Shown: positions 55,501 through 62,618 of the stretch, in pieces
Layout of the letters: each line of letters begins with the position of its first letter
How positions within the stretch are numbered: position 1 is the first letter of the stretch
NCBI RefSeq assembly: GCF_007827465.1
Contig: NZ_VISL01000001.1
Coordinates: 2,747,001 to 2,811,000 of the forward strand
From: Dokdonia sp. Hel_I_53
Lineage (GTDB): Bacteria > Bacteroidota > Bacteroidia > Flavobacteriales > Flavobacteriaceae
Direction: 5' to 3'
DNA length: 64,000 nucleotides
Position numbers and translations under genes: made by a program
Notes under the pieces: generated by a model
What the model was told of the DNA's origin: nothing
What the model saw: the letters and a program-made list of their open reading frames with translations, nothing else
The model's database searches: none

Positions 55501-56150
55501 TAATTCGTGGCAGTATCTCTATCAGCACTAGGACCATCATTTATATAAGTACCTGATCCTGCTGGAGTTTCTTTTAAAAGTTGGTATTGATAGTCTGGCA
55601 ATCCTCCTTGAGCGCGCACAGTAATTTGCCCTACATCTCCATTACAGGTTGGTTGCGATATGGTGGTAATACTAGTATTTAAAACAAAAGGTTGCGGCTC
55701 ATCAATTTCCAAGCTACTTAAACTCTTCATACATCCATTTGCATCCGTAACACTAACGCTATAGCTATTCGTTCCAACTCCGGCATCAAGGCTACCAAAA
55801 GTCACTTCATATATAGATCCGTTGACTGTGCCATTCGTTGTAGCACCTGAATAGGCAGTACCATTCTTTAGTAATGTCACTGTGTAGGGAGATAAGGTCA
55901 TACTACCAATAGGGGTGCCACCCTGGATACCTACAATTAGAAAACCATCATCATCTCCATTTACGGTGACATCACTAGTCGTTATTTCAGAAATTAAGAT
56001 ATCGTCAGGTTCTTGGAAGTTTACAGTTACAATTTTATCACCAAGAGTTGATCCTGCTGTGGTATCATAACTTATTTGTATATCTGTTTGCGCTTTCGCG
56101 AAAACAAAAACAAATAAAATTAAGCTTAAGAGTAGAAGTTGCTTTTTCAT
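49554..56150 (-). CDS. Giant SprB-like repeat adhesin with T9SS sorting domain
   Basis: This protein of about 2200 residues begins at the ATG at 56150, where a signal peptide starts (MKKQLLLLSLILFVFVFAKA, cut near Ala20); an ATG at 56186 would overlap the previous gene. It has about 22 consecutive SprB-type repeats of 80-100 residues, each of the form GxIxVxVxGGTPPYxYxWxx...LxAGTYxVxVTDxNGC...EP. An Ig/PKD-like domain follows (ending TNGNCTDIQIKQIVVID), then a type A T9SS domain (VYPNPSSGIFSVDIE, ending LKKIIIE). Cysteines follow a strict three-repeat pattern. SprB in Flavobacterium is the main gliding adhesin moved along the cell surface. Length and composition fit a surface filament. It is the last gene of a minus-strand operon with five related secreted proteins. 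Confidence 0.9.
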   Translation of the reverse strand: MKKQLLLLSLILFVFVFAKAQTDIQISYDTTAGSTLGDKIVTVNFQEPDDILISEITTSDVTVNGDDDGFLIVGIQGGTPIGSMTLSPYTVTLLKNGTAYSGATTNGTVNGSIYEVTFGSLDAGVGTNSYSVSVTDANGCMKSLSSLEIDEPQPFVLNTSITTISQPTCNGDVGQITVRAQGGLPDYQYQLLKETPAGSGTYINDGPSADRDTATNYIATGLAPANYRIEVKDSNGSGNGSILSDIFSINAVSPVIFSLGTPTDVSCLNGSDGSIFVTVTGGSSSYNFSWTKSEDSNFSSSSQNLENVTAGTYTLNVKDTNNCAGTVPMGELSIASITEPTSTITTSSTPTPIIIDPTSPGAMDGSIDIMFTGGTPKTTGAPYDYQWRKNGSTAILFTTRVISALDAGIYEVTVIDENGCEEVFEETLEDPLPLVVAIQENAAISCNGGTGILEAIGNGGIASNADPYTYQWFNVTTGSPVNIGITTAIANNLTAGNYSVIITDNNGITVQDDFNLMEPTALSFTATNSTDVSCNGGNNGSGNVNVTGGSNTYTYAWSKAGDASFSASTAAITDLTAGTYTVRVDDASGGVNCFITTTITINEPSSPVVINLDNQIDIAINGESTGSLEVSVSGGTPGYSYTWTKTGDAAFTETTEDIFNLSAGTYTLLVTDSNFNTGSGNNGCTFSQLFTLTEPDQLTVDILKNTGIPCNGDALGILDAMVTGGVMNYTYQWQEFISGAYVDIPTASASTSQLINVSDGNYRVEVVDSNGAMVSNDFDLTEPPPISLSNIQSENVACFNTATGSILLDVSGGTGAYTYDWKDESNMTVSSTEDLLNTTEGIYTLTVSDANGCSITSNPITINQPSSALSITTNAISNLSGFETGDGSITITTNGGTPGYSYNWTKDGDINFNATTEDLSALDEGTYNVTITDAKNCIIQESFIVAEPPLLEITTINQTNLNLCFGDSTTDIEATAVGGVPSYSYTWYLNTNPSIILSTTNILSDRAVGIYTLIVQDINGNIAQDTNIVVAQPEDFTVSEIHTDVLCNGGATGTIDITVNGGTPFTTGAAYSYIWSNGETTEDISNLSIGSYTVTITDANNCQTNLSINISEPPTLEIDNSTVTNTSGNGLSNGSVSVVINGGTPGYTYEWTDVNGAILSNTNIISNVPAGTYTLEVTDINGCTVTPTDFEVAEPEALSLNINELSITCNGDFGSLEAAVDGGVPPYTYSWIDSTNTEISNSSNSGNIIAGFYTIFIEDRNGNTTSIIGYEFTEPSVLEISGILTNVTCYNARDGIINLNVTGGSGAYDISWNHDINNTGLMASGLSGGTYTVTIVDQLDTSCILTESFTIQEPQPYGINNIIVTTPSSSNNDGSISLNVFGGTAPFTYNWRDENGTIISSSVGAAATSISNLPEGDYTLTITDSSPFSCTITNTFTLGLPGELLVDIEQTNSVSCFGGNDGEITVTTNTGVNTFTWYDASFNPPVPLSNLFTSIVQVPAGTYYVEVYDAIQSITEISAPIVITEPDAVIASASTTEVKCFDQSNGTITVTAEGGNGTYEYVYRLVGSSYPTGWITFDNGTSTTISNLPEGDYEIRVRDTLDCTYNNNGSLVNVPVSVAQPDKLTIASTNVINSSGNGLSNGSVSVMISGGTLNYEYLWVDNLGTIISTSDSITNVSAGTYTLIVTDANGCTITPTEFEVTEPDPLTVSAEITNIILCNGDSSGILSATAIGGVPFSNAPNDYNFEWFDTSTTEVIGTNAVLAAINAGTYYVVITDANANITSSEIIEITEPDALIVTLTAEYSLCGDGNDWTITSLVTGGISNYNYIWNTGATTPDLSNTLPGEYVLTVSDQFGCVTSKMITLIPPPDLVASNTITNTTCYGGNDGSIQLIANGGTPPYTYVWDNGDSTDYISDLEAGNYQVSIIDSKGCEYIETYEVTEPTETIIDLGSDITLCLDQTLELDATIIDGVTYEWFSDNGFTSSSAQVVLFEEGSYTVTATNTSGCIVTDEIFVATAQQPINAEFLVSSQVFTNQPFIMVQVSEPFPNTVEWILPDEASILEMDTDYVELSFDTAGEYEIVLMITNGNCTDIQIKQIVVIDGEDFNVELNSSNDPLISSLIVYPNPSSGIFSVDIELREAMPLSIKIFGINSNNVIDSRLLEDQVFYSESFNLSVPAGVYFILVETPNSTMLKKIIIE
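50330..56060 (-). repeat. SprB-type protein repeat array with A-B-C higher-order period
   Basis: Counting from the N-terminus, 22 repeats can be recognised. By cysteine content they alternate in blocks of three: A (Cys at the start only), B (Cys at both ends), C (Cys at the end only). The phase holds from the first repeat (C-type) to the 21st; the last repeat is B-like instead of C-like. Confidence 0.85.
56091..56103. repeat. Dispersed palindrome, right arm eroded, in signal peptide
   Basis: CGCTTTCGCGAAA followed by AC, with two bases of the right arm changed. It encodes FAKA at the signal peptidase site of the SprB-like adhesin. Confidence 0.6.
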
Positions 56151-56154
56151 AAGG

Positions 56155-57420
56155 CTATTGTCTTTGTGTGCAATCATTTTGATCATACACTTGAATATTG
56201 TAACTATTGGGAGTTAGGTTTTGTATGGTAGTTGTAGCACTTGAAAACCCGATAGGAGAACTACCATTTATGATATAATAATAAGGTGAATCTCCTAGAT
56301 TGTTAGGGTCGATGGTTATTGTGATCGTTCCATCATTATCATTAAAACAATTGATTTCATTTGCGGTGATTTCGTAAGCAAATGCAGGAGGATTTCCGAT
56401 TGTTATAGGTCCGAACGTTCTAGCACAGCCATTGGGAAGTTTTTGATACGTGAGATAGTAGTTATTGGGAGTAAGTGGGGCAGGCCACGAATATGTCGTG
56501 CCATTTATAGTTTCTACATCAGTAAATAGAGGACCAGAGGGAGATCCTTCTCTAAGATTAAATTGCAATTGATCTCCATTTATACTCGAATCAAAGAGTA
56601 TTAAAAAACTACCATCACTTGTATACACGCAACTCGTATCTATTTCAGTAAGGGTTTGAATGCCTGGTGTTTTAGGCGCAACGGTAATCGTATAAATATC
56701 TGAAGTGTATATAGTAGAAGAAAATTGTGCTTGGATTCTATATCTTACTTTCAAATTACCAGTAAATGAATTCTCATAATTGGCACCAAAAATTTCTGTT
56801 ATGGACCGATCTAATGGGTAGCGGTTTCTGTTGTTTGGTAAGTTTTGCCATTGACCATTATCTCTCTCGTATTGCCACGTTAGATAAGGTATGTTAATCG
56901 AGTTGCCGCTATAAAAATTAAATAAAGGTTCAGAATCACATACAGCGCCTGTAGGGGTCATGCTTTGTGGTATGTAAACTGCTACATAATTTACGGGCAA
57001 GCAAGTATCCCCTACATCGTAAGGTCCCAAATCTGCTGGACCGTCGTACGTAATTCTTTTGAAACTATTTAGAGTAATATTTTGATTATAGTCGAGATCT
57101 GCTGTATCTGAAGGAAAGGGTGAACTAGGATCGCAATAATAAGAAAACTGTCCGCAAGGGCCATTACATCCATAGCCAGGGTCATCATTATAACCCATTC
57201 TATAGTCAATAGCAAGTTGTATAGAACTTTGACTACGCGTACTTTCTCCCTCGTTTTCTGTAAATAACCACCCTGCTTCAAAATCATCAAAACTTTGATC
57301 ATTTGTAGCGTAGGCTTCGTTGTGAGTAGCTCTCTTGGAGAGTACGTAAAATTTGTTCTGGGCGACTAGTGACCCAGAACACAATAATAGAAGAATGATA
57401 TGTAATTGATTCAAGTTCAT
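56155..57420 (-). CDS. Secreted protein ending in a partial SprB-like repeat (paralog 5)
   Basis: The 421-residue protein has a signal peptide (cut near GSLVAQ). The N-terminal part is unique (about 22-240, with CSGSL-Cys-rich NGPCGQFSYYCDPSSP). A SprB-like module lies at about residues 255-350 (SCVYTSDGSFLILF, ending ARTFGPITIG). A final repeat (ANEINCFNDNDGTITIT...) stops abruptly at DCTQRQ, just after its end cysteine and before the usual last strand. No T9SS domain is present. The ATG directly follows the TAA of the upstream paralog, and the stop is 4 bp before the giant adhesin. It is probably an accessory subunit of the SprB-like adhesin. Confidence 0.82.
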   Translation of the reverse strand: MNLNQLHIILLLLCSGSLVAQNKFYVLSKRATHNEAYATNDQSFDDFEAGWLFTENEGESTRSQSSIQLAIDYRMGYNDDPGYGCNGPCGQFSYYCDPSSPFPSDTADLDYNQNITLNSFKRITYDGPADLGPYDVGDTCLPVNYVAVYIPQSMTPTGAVCDSEPLFNFYSGNSINIPYLTWQYERDNGQWQNLPNNRNRYPLDRSITEIFGANYENSFTGNLKVRYRIQAQFSSTIYTSDIYTITVAPKTPGIQTLTEIDTSCVYTSDGSFLILFDSSINGDQLQFNLREGSPSGPLFTDVETINGTTYSWPAPLTPNNYYLTYQKLPNGCARTFGPITIGNPPAFAYEITANEINCFNDNDGTITITIDPNNLGDSPYYYIINGSSPIGFSSATTTIQNLTPNSYNIQVYDQNDCTQRQ

Positions 57421-58713
57421 TTATTGTTTCTCTGTGCAATTATTAGCATCAAATACTTTAATGCTGAAGGCTGTACTTGATAAATTTGAAACAACCGTAG
57501 TTATTCCAGAAAAGGAAATAGGGGTTGATCCATTTATAGCATATTTATACCCTCCAGATCCTGTGCTACCATTATTATTAGGGTTTATATTTATTCTAAT
57601 TTGACCATCTGACTCCCCGAAGCATGAGATTTCAGATTCTAATAGTACTTCAAATTCTAACGGAGGTGAGTCTGTATATGTGAATGTCTGAGTAGAAGTT
57701 ATAAAGCCAGGAACGAGAATACCATTCTGTTTCATTTGATACCTTATAAAATAAGTGCGATTGTTCTCGAGCTCATTAATATTTGAAAAAGTAAATATGT
57801 TTCCTCCGTTGGTATCTGTAGTCACATCAATCTCTTGACCAAACTGAATACCATTCATAAGATCTACTATAGTAATCTGTGAGAAAGTTTCATCGTTTTC
57901 TAGTATTCTATCAAATGTGACGATAATATTAACTGATTCACCATTACAATTTGGTGGGATATAATTAAGAACATCTACTAGAGGAGCACAAGGAGAATAT
58001 AAAATCGATATCGTGTTATTTGAAAACATTCTTTTATCATTTTGACCTACTCTAAAAACAATATTCTCTCCTAAATGATCTAAATGAGTCGGACCAATTA
58101 TCTCCTCTAAGGTTGCAGCAATGGATTCAGTCTTATTAAACGAAGAAGGAAAATCTACCCAAGACGCACCATTGTTCGTTGAAAATTGCCAACTGTACGC
58201 AGCATTGGGAAATCCAGGAGGAGCATTTATAATAAGTTGATTGCCGATACAAATTTCAGAAGTTAATCCATTTCCTAATGAAATATTTCCTATTCTAGGA
58301 ATAAGTTTTACTCTCAAAAAATTGGCATCACAACCTTTTATAGTTACTACCTGTTCTATAGCCTGTGTTGAATTTAAAACTGCGGTTTGATTAAGAGATA
58401 AACATTGAGGAGGAGTAACAGCTACATTAGATCTTTCTTTAAGTTGTAGCGATGCGAGTCCGTTAAAATTTAAGGTCTCGTTTATAGTTGTTATTTCCAG
58501 AGTAGCACCTGCTCCGAAAGCAACGTATTTTTTTAATTCGATTCCATTACGAAGAACTGTAGCATCACTTCGTCTAATAAGACCATTTGAAAATTGTAAA
58601 CTACCAGTAACGTCAAGTTCATAATTTTGCCCTATGGCAGTTATTCCCGTTAGAAAGGTGACTAACAGAATAATTCTATTCTTTATGGTTCTATTAAATA
58701 TTATCGTTTTCAC
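57421..58713 (-). CDS. Secreted protein ending in a partial SprB-like repeat (paralog 4)
   Basis: The 430-residue protein has a signal peptide (MKTIIFNRTIKNRIILL..., cut near ITAIGQ). The N-terminal part differs from the other paralogs and contains an Ig-like segment (AAYSWQFSTNNGASWVDFP near residue 175). A SprB-like module lies at about 245-350. The last repeat (ESEISCFGESDGQIRIN...) ends at NCTEKQ, before the expected final strand. There is no T9SS sorting domain. It overlaps the previous paralog by 4 bp and abuts the next, so the block is translationally coupled. The function is inferred only from the SprB-like operon. Confidence 0.8.
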   Translation of the reverse strand: MKTIIFNRTIKNRIILLVTFLTGITAIGQNYELDVTGSLQFSNGLIRRSDATVLRNGIELKKYVAFGAGATLEITTINETLNFNGLASLQLKERSNVAVTPPQCLSLNQTAVLNSTQAIEQVVTIKGCDANFLRVKLIPRIGNISLGNGLTSEICIGNQLIINAPPGFPNAAYSWQFSTNNGASWVDFPSSFNKTESIAATLEEIIGPTHLDHLGENIVFRVGQNDKRMFSNNTISILYSPCAPLVDVLNYIPPNCNGESVNIIVTFDRILENDETFSQITIVDLMNGIQFGQEIDVTTDTNGGNIFTFSNINELENNRTYFIRYQMKQNGILVPGFITSTQTFTYTDSPPLEFEVLLESEISCFGESDGQIRININPNNNGSTGSGGYKYAINGSTPISFSGITTVVSNLSSTAFSIKVFDANNCTEKQ

Positions 58714-59933
58714 AGTCGTTGAGTACAGTTATTAGAGTCAAAGACTTTGATCGTTTTTAGTCCTGTTCCTAAATTGATAATCGTAGTACTTGTTCCTGAA
58801 AATGGAATTTCATTACCACCATTCATTATATATTTATAGGGAGCAGTACCTATACGGCCATTATTATTGGGGTTTATTGTGATGATTATCTCACCATCAT
58901 CTGTATTAAAACACGTAATGTCATTTGCCGTAATACCATATTCTAAAGGCGGACCACTTGTTATGATGATAGGATCATAAATTACTAAAGAGTTTGCTCC
59001 GTCACTCTGATAGCTTAAGCGATACGTGCCTTCTGGAATTTGTTGAGGCCAAGTAAACTGATTAGATGAATAGGTAGTACTAGTAATATTTTGAAAAGGT
59101 GAGATGTCATCTGCTGTATCCAAGATGTTGTCATTTCCAGCGGATCTCAATGATAAGCTAGTGAGGAGCTCTCCAGTGCTTGAATCTAAAGGTCTATTAA
59201 AAGTGACTGTAAAACCTCCATCTTCTGTATAAGTACAGCTTGTATTTGATATAGAAACGTTGGTGACCTGAGGACTTTCTTTAATAAAACTATAGATATA
59301 TGGAAATCCTGATGGTACCCATCCATTACAAAGGGCTATTCTATATTGAATACTCACACCATAAAAGTTGGAAGCATTCGCGCCAAATAAATCTTCAGCA
59401 TCAAAGGTTATCGAACTTTGCCCTAAAAATGCAGCAGGAAAAGGGGTCCAATTATTTGTAGTGGGGTGAAAGAATTCCCATTTATAAACCAAAGGATCAT
59501 ATCCAGGAGTCATTTCGAGTGTAATTTGAGGTACAGTATTATTTGTTCCAGGATTTGGGGTTATTATGGAGTAATTAGGAACAATTTTAAAACTCACATC
59601 TATATCTTCACAACAACCACTCAAATACTCTTCAAAAATATTACATAAAGAATTTGTTGGTGATAAAGATCGAGTATATGAGTCATCATAATCACAAACA
59701 TACCCATCTACGGTGGCTGATCCACTCTTGATAACACGATAGCCGTTTGGTGAATTACCATTTTGGATAATGTCAATAGAAAGCCTATCTGGACTATAAT
59801 TTGTGGTTGTTTGACCACAATAACCACTGTCTTGATAATCTTGGGTCACATAAAGTTTTCTATAAGACTGACCTGTAATATCAGATGATACAAAAACTAT
59901 GAGTATGAATAATATAAAAGGAATCGCTCTCAT
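58710..59933 (-). CDS. Secreted protein ending in a partial SprB-like repeat (paralog 3)
   Basis: The 407-residue protein has a signal peptide (MRAIPFILFILIVFVSSD..., cut near DITGQ). The unique N-terminal part includes a double cysteine (SGCCEDIDVSF) and an Ig-like VYKWEFFHPTTNNWTPFP segment. A SprB-like module with CTYTEDGGFTVTFNRPLD (about residue 230) follows, then a final repeat (ANDITCFNTDDGEIIIT...) that stops at NCTQRL. No T9SS domain is present. It overlaps both neighbours by 4 bp. Its architecture matches the other four paralogs in this operon, which suggests a family of exchangeable subunits. Confidence 0.8.
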   Translation of the reverse strand: MRAIPFILFILIVFVSSDITGQSYRKLYVTQDYQDSGYCGQTTTNYSPDRLSIDIIQNGNSPNGYRVIKSGSATVDGYVCDYDDSYTRSLSPTNSLCNIFEEYLSGCCEDIDVSFKIVPNYSIITPNPGTNNTVPQITLEMTPGYDPLVYKWEFFHPTTNNWTPFPAAFLGQSSITFDAEDLFGANASNFYGVSIQYRIALCNGWVPSGFPYIYSFIKESPQVTNVSISNTSCTYTEDGGFTVTFNRPLDSSTGELLTSLSLRSAGNDNILDTADDISPFQNITSTTYSSNQFTWPQQIPEGTYRLSYQSDGANSLVIYDPIIITSGPPLEYGITANDITCFNTDDGEIIITINPNNNGRIGTAPYKYIMNGGNEIPFSGTSTTIINLGTGLKTIKVFDSNNCTQRL

Positions 59934-61261
59934 AATCTTTCTGTACAGTTTTTATAATCAAAAACTTTAATTTCTCTTACTCCTTCCCCTAATGAACTTA
60001 TCGTAGTCGAAAGAGTATCAAAAGTCACTGGTGTACCTCCATTTATCGTATAATAATATCTTGGGTTAGATCCTGTATTACCAGCATAATAAGGATCGAT
60101 TGTAATGGTGATGGTACCATTATTTTCTTCAAAACAAGAGATATCTGTTGCGGTGATGGTATATGCTAGACTAGGAGGGCTAGTTATGGTAAATGGGTCA
60201 GATAATTCATCAGAGCTTGCATTAGTCGCTTGATAACTTAGTATGTATTCCCCAGCAGGTAAAGGGTTGGGATAGGTGTAGGTTGATCCAGTGTAGGGAG
60301 CTGTAGGTGGTGAAGCACTCGTAAATATATCATCACTCGTATTTATAACACCATCAGGGCCCGCTGAGTAAACACCTATATTGGTAAGTTGCTCTCCATT
60401 ATCTAAATCTAGTGGTCGGTCAAATGTAACGGTAAACTCTCCGTCATTACTATAATTGCAGGACGTATTTGTGACTGAGGGTGTACCTATAATTTTTGGA
60501 GAGCATAATATATAATTTAATGGTAATATTTTCTGGCTTTGATTGCTATTGCTTTGGTCATACGAAACTCTTAATCGTAGAGGGGTATTTGAGTTTATTC
60601 CAGGGAAATCGCTACCCTGGATATCAAAATTAGAACTTCTCCGAGCATATGGTAAAAACGAAGACCAAGATGAGGTGTTCGGGCCTAATTGATAGTCAAC
60701 TCTGTAGCTCAATCCAACATTTGAGTGATTTAGTCTAATGGTTCGTGGTTCACAACTCGTTAAAATGTTGTTGCCATTAGAGGTATTAAGCTCTTGCAAA
60801 TCCTTAATCTTAAACATCACAGGAATTACCCCATTATATGTAGGTCTAGAGCAACTATTGTTTGTAGGAAGAAAAATGAGGGCGTCAATATTACTATTGT
60901 AGTCCCTTTGTTGAGTATATCGGAACTCACAAGGAACGGATCCTACAGCAGCAGCTTGTGCAGAAAACTCTACTCTATTAGGATTAAAGGACAGATTGGC
61001 TATTAAATCAACTGTTTTAGTATTGGAGGCACTCGTTTCGACGCCATCACGATAATAAAGAAAACTACCGCTGGTAGATGTAGAAATAAAGCGTATTTGA
61101 TAGTCTACATAAGTAAATTCAGTGCCAGAAAATGGGCTTGTAAGTGTAAGATCGTATTCAACTTTATATAGATTTTGACCTACGGATACGGTGCTAAATA
61201 ACAGCGCTGCCATTAAAGCATAGTTCTTTTTCAAGTTCATATGACGCAAATTTATCATCAT
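59930..61261 (-). CDS. Secreted protein ending in a partial SprB-like repeat (paralog 2)
   Basis: The 443-residue protein has a signal peptide (from MNLKKNYALMAALLFSTVSVGQ). That Met, at 61240, could be the real start; the ATG at 61261 overlaps the upstream stop by 4 bp and is kept here. The N-terminal ~240 residues are unique. The C-terminal ~180 residues (CNYSNDGEFTVTFDRPLD through NCTERL) are almost identical to those of the upstream paralog, also at DNA level. The final repeat stops at NCTERL, lacking its last strand. No T9SS domain is present. Confidence 0.82.
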   Translation of the reverse strand: MMINLRHMNLKKNYALMAALLFSTVSVGQNLYKVEYDLTLTSPFSGTEFTYVDYQIRFISTSTSGSFLYYRDGVETSASNTKTVDLIANLSFNPNRVEFSAQAAAVGSVPCEFRYTQQRDYNSNIDALIFLPTNNSCSRPTYNGVIPVMFKIKDLQELNTSNGNNILTSCEPRTIRLNHSNVGLSYRVDYQLGPNTSSWSSFLPYARRSSNFDIQGSDFPGINSNTPLRLRVSYDQSNSNQSQKILPLNYILCSPKIIGTPSVTNTSCNYSNDGEFTVTFDRPLDLDNGEQLTNIGVYSAGPDGVINTSDDIFTSASPPTAPYTGSTYTYPNPLPAGEYILSYQATNASSDELSDPFTITSPPSLAYTITATDISCFEENNGTITITIDPYYAGNTGSNPRYYYTINGGTPVTFDTLSTTISSLGEGVREIKVFDYKNCTERL

Positions 61262-62583
61262 AATCTTTCTGTACAGTTTTTATAATCAAAAACTTTAATT
61301 TCTCTTACTCCTACTCCTAATGAATTTATCGTAGTTGAGTGAGTATCAAAAGTCACTGGTGTACCTCCATTTATCGTATAATAATATGTTGGGTTAGATC
61401 CTGTGTTACCAGCATAAGAAGGATCGATTGTAATGGTGATGGTGCCATTATCTTCTTCAAAACAAGATATATCTGTTGCGGTGATGGTATACGCTAGAGA
61501 CGGAGGGTTATTAATTACAAACGGATCAGATAATTCATCAGAACTCGCATTAGTTGCTTGATAGCTAAGTATGTATTCTCCAGCAGGCAAAGGATTGGGA
61601 TAGGTGTAGGTTGATCCAGTGTAGGAAGCTGTAGGTGGTGATGCACTCGTAAATACATCATCACTCGTATTTATAACACCATCAGGACCCGCTGAGTAAA
61701 CACCTATATTGGTGAGCTGCTCTCCATTATCTAAATCTAGTGGTCGGTCAAATGTAACGGTAAACTCTCCATCATTACTATAATTACAAGTGGTCTGTTT
61801 TGTTTCAGGCTGACCAACTATCTCTGGAGAGCAACTTGTAATAGTATATGTTACAATATCTGATAACACACCATTTCCATAATCTAGTCTAAATCTAACA
61901 ATGCCAGGTGTGTTGAGGTTAGGAAGCGAGTTTAAATCTACCGTATAGGAGCTTCTAGGTTCAAGAAAAATAAATTCTATAGATTCAAAGGTGCTCATGG
62001 TATTTGTACTATACAAAACACGTCGAATAGAAGCTCCCCAATTTTGAGGATCTAATAAGATTGCTTCATCAATACATCGGGGTTTATCGGGTTGTGGTAG
62101 GTCATTTAATCGCCAAACTTGGAAAAATTGAGCTGGACCAGAGGCTATAATCTCGTCACACCCAAAATAAGTGCCACCATTTCCTCCAAAAGGCCCCAAA
62201 AATAAATTGTTTGAGGTATTTGCATTATTTGTAGTAGATCCACCTAATCCGTCTGGATAACAAGAATTAGTTCCCCCTCCATCAGGTGGAGCTATGGAAG
62301 CACCTGAGATGTAATCATAAAATTGAACCTGACTTGGAAAGAATCCGTTAAAAGCATTATTGACAACTTGCCTTCTACCTCCAGAATTCATATTACCATC
62401 AGTTGTAGAACTCAGATCAATAATAGCATTGCCATTTATTTTTATTTTAAGCTCTGTGTTAAAACCACCTAAAACGTCACTATCTGCGATAGTAATATCA
62501 GAACGCACCCAGTATTGTGCATTCGCCTCACCCAAGGCTAGGAGTAATAGAAGCTTGATTAATATTTTAGTGTAGCTATACAT
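61258..62583 (-). CDS. Secreted protein ending in a partial SprB-like repeat (paralog 1)
   Basis: The 441-residue protein has a signal peptide (MYSYTKILIKLLLLLALGEANAQ). The N-terminal half is unique, with Gly/Asn-rich loops (FLGPFGGNGGTYFGCDEI). From CNYSNDGEFTVTFDRPLD onwards (about residue 264) it is almost identical to paralog 2, ending in an SprB-like repeat that stops at NCTERL. No T9SS domain is seen. It is the first of five coupled paralogs; a palindrome and 35 bp separate it from the upstream FN3 gene. The role is inferred as an adhesin accessory protein. Confidence 0.82.
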   Translation of the reverse strand: MYSYTKILIKLLLLLALGEANAQYWVRSDITIADSDVLGGFNTELKIKINGNAIIDLSSTTDGNMNSGGRRQVVNNAFNGFFPSQVQFYDYISGASIAPPDGGGTNSCYPDGLGGSTTNNANTSNNLFLGPFGGNGGTYFGCDEIIASGPAQFFQVWRLNDLPQPDKPRCIDEAILLDPQNWGASIRRVLYSTNTMSTFESIEFIFLEPRSSYTVDLNSLPNLNTPGIVRFRLDYGNGVLSDIVTYTITSCSPEIVGQPETKQTTCNYSNDGEFTVTFDRPLDLDNGEQLTNIGVYSAGPDGVINTSDDVFTSASPPTASYTGSTYTYPNPLPAGEYILSYQATNASSDELSDPFVINNPPSLAYTITATDISCFEEDNGTITITIDPSYAGNTGSNPTYYYTINGGTPVTFDTHSTTINSLGVGVREIKVFDYKNCTERL

Positions 62584-62600
62584 AGGTATCTTTACGAGTA

Positions 62601-62616
62601 CGCTTTCGCGAAAGCG
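62601..62616. repeat. Dispersed palindrome, perfect, extended to 24 bp
   Basis: Perfect CGCTTTCGCGAAAGCG; symmetry continues to AGTA/TACT (62597-62620), giving a 24-bp perfect palindrome. Its outer edge includes part of the FN3 gene stop codon (62619-62621). Confidence 0.85.
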
Positions 62617-62618
62617 TA

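Noticed and set aside
5332..62616. Palindrome as IS remnants, REP elements or a transcription factor operator
   Set aside because: There are no flanking duplications or transposase; copies are short, lie inside coding frames of unrelated genes, and are not placed at a constant distance from starts.
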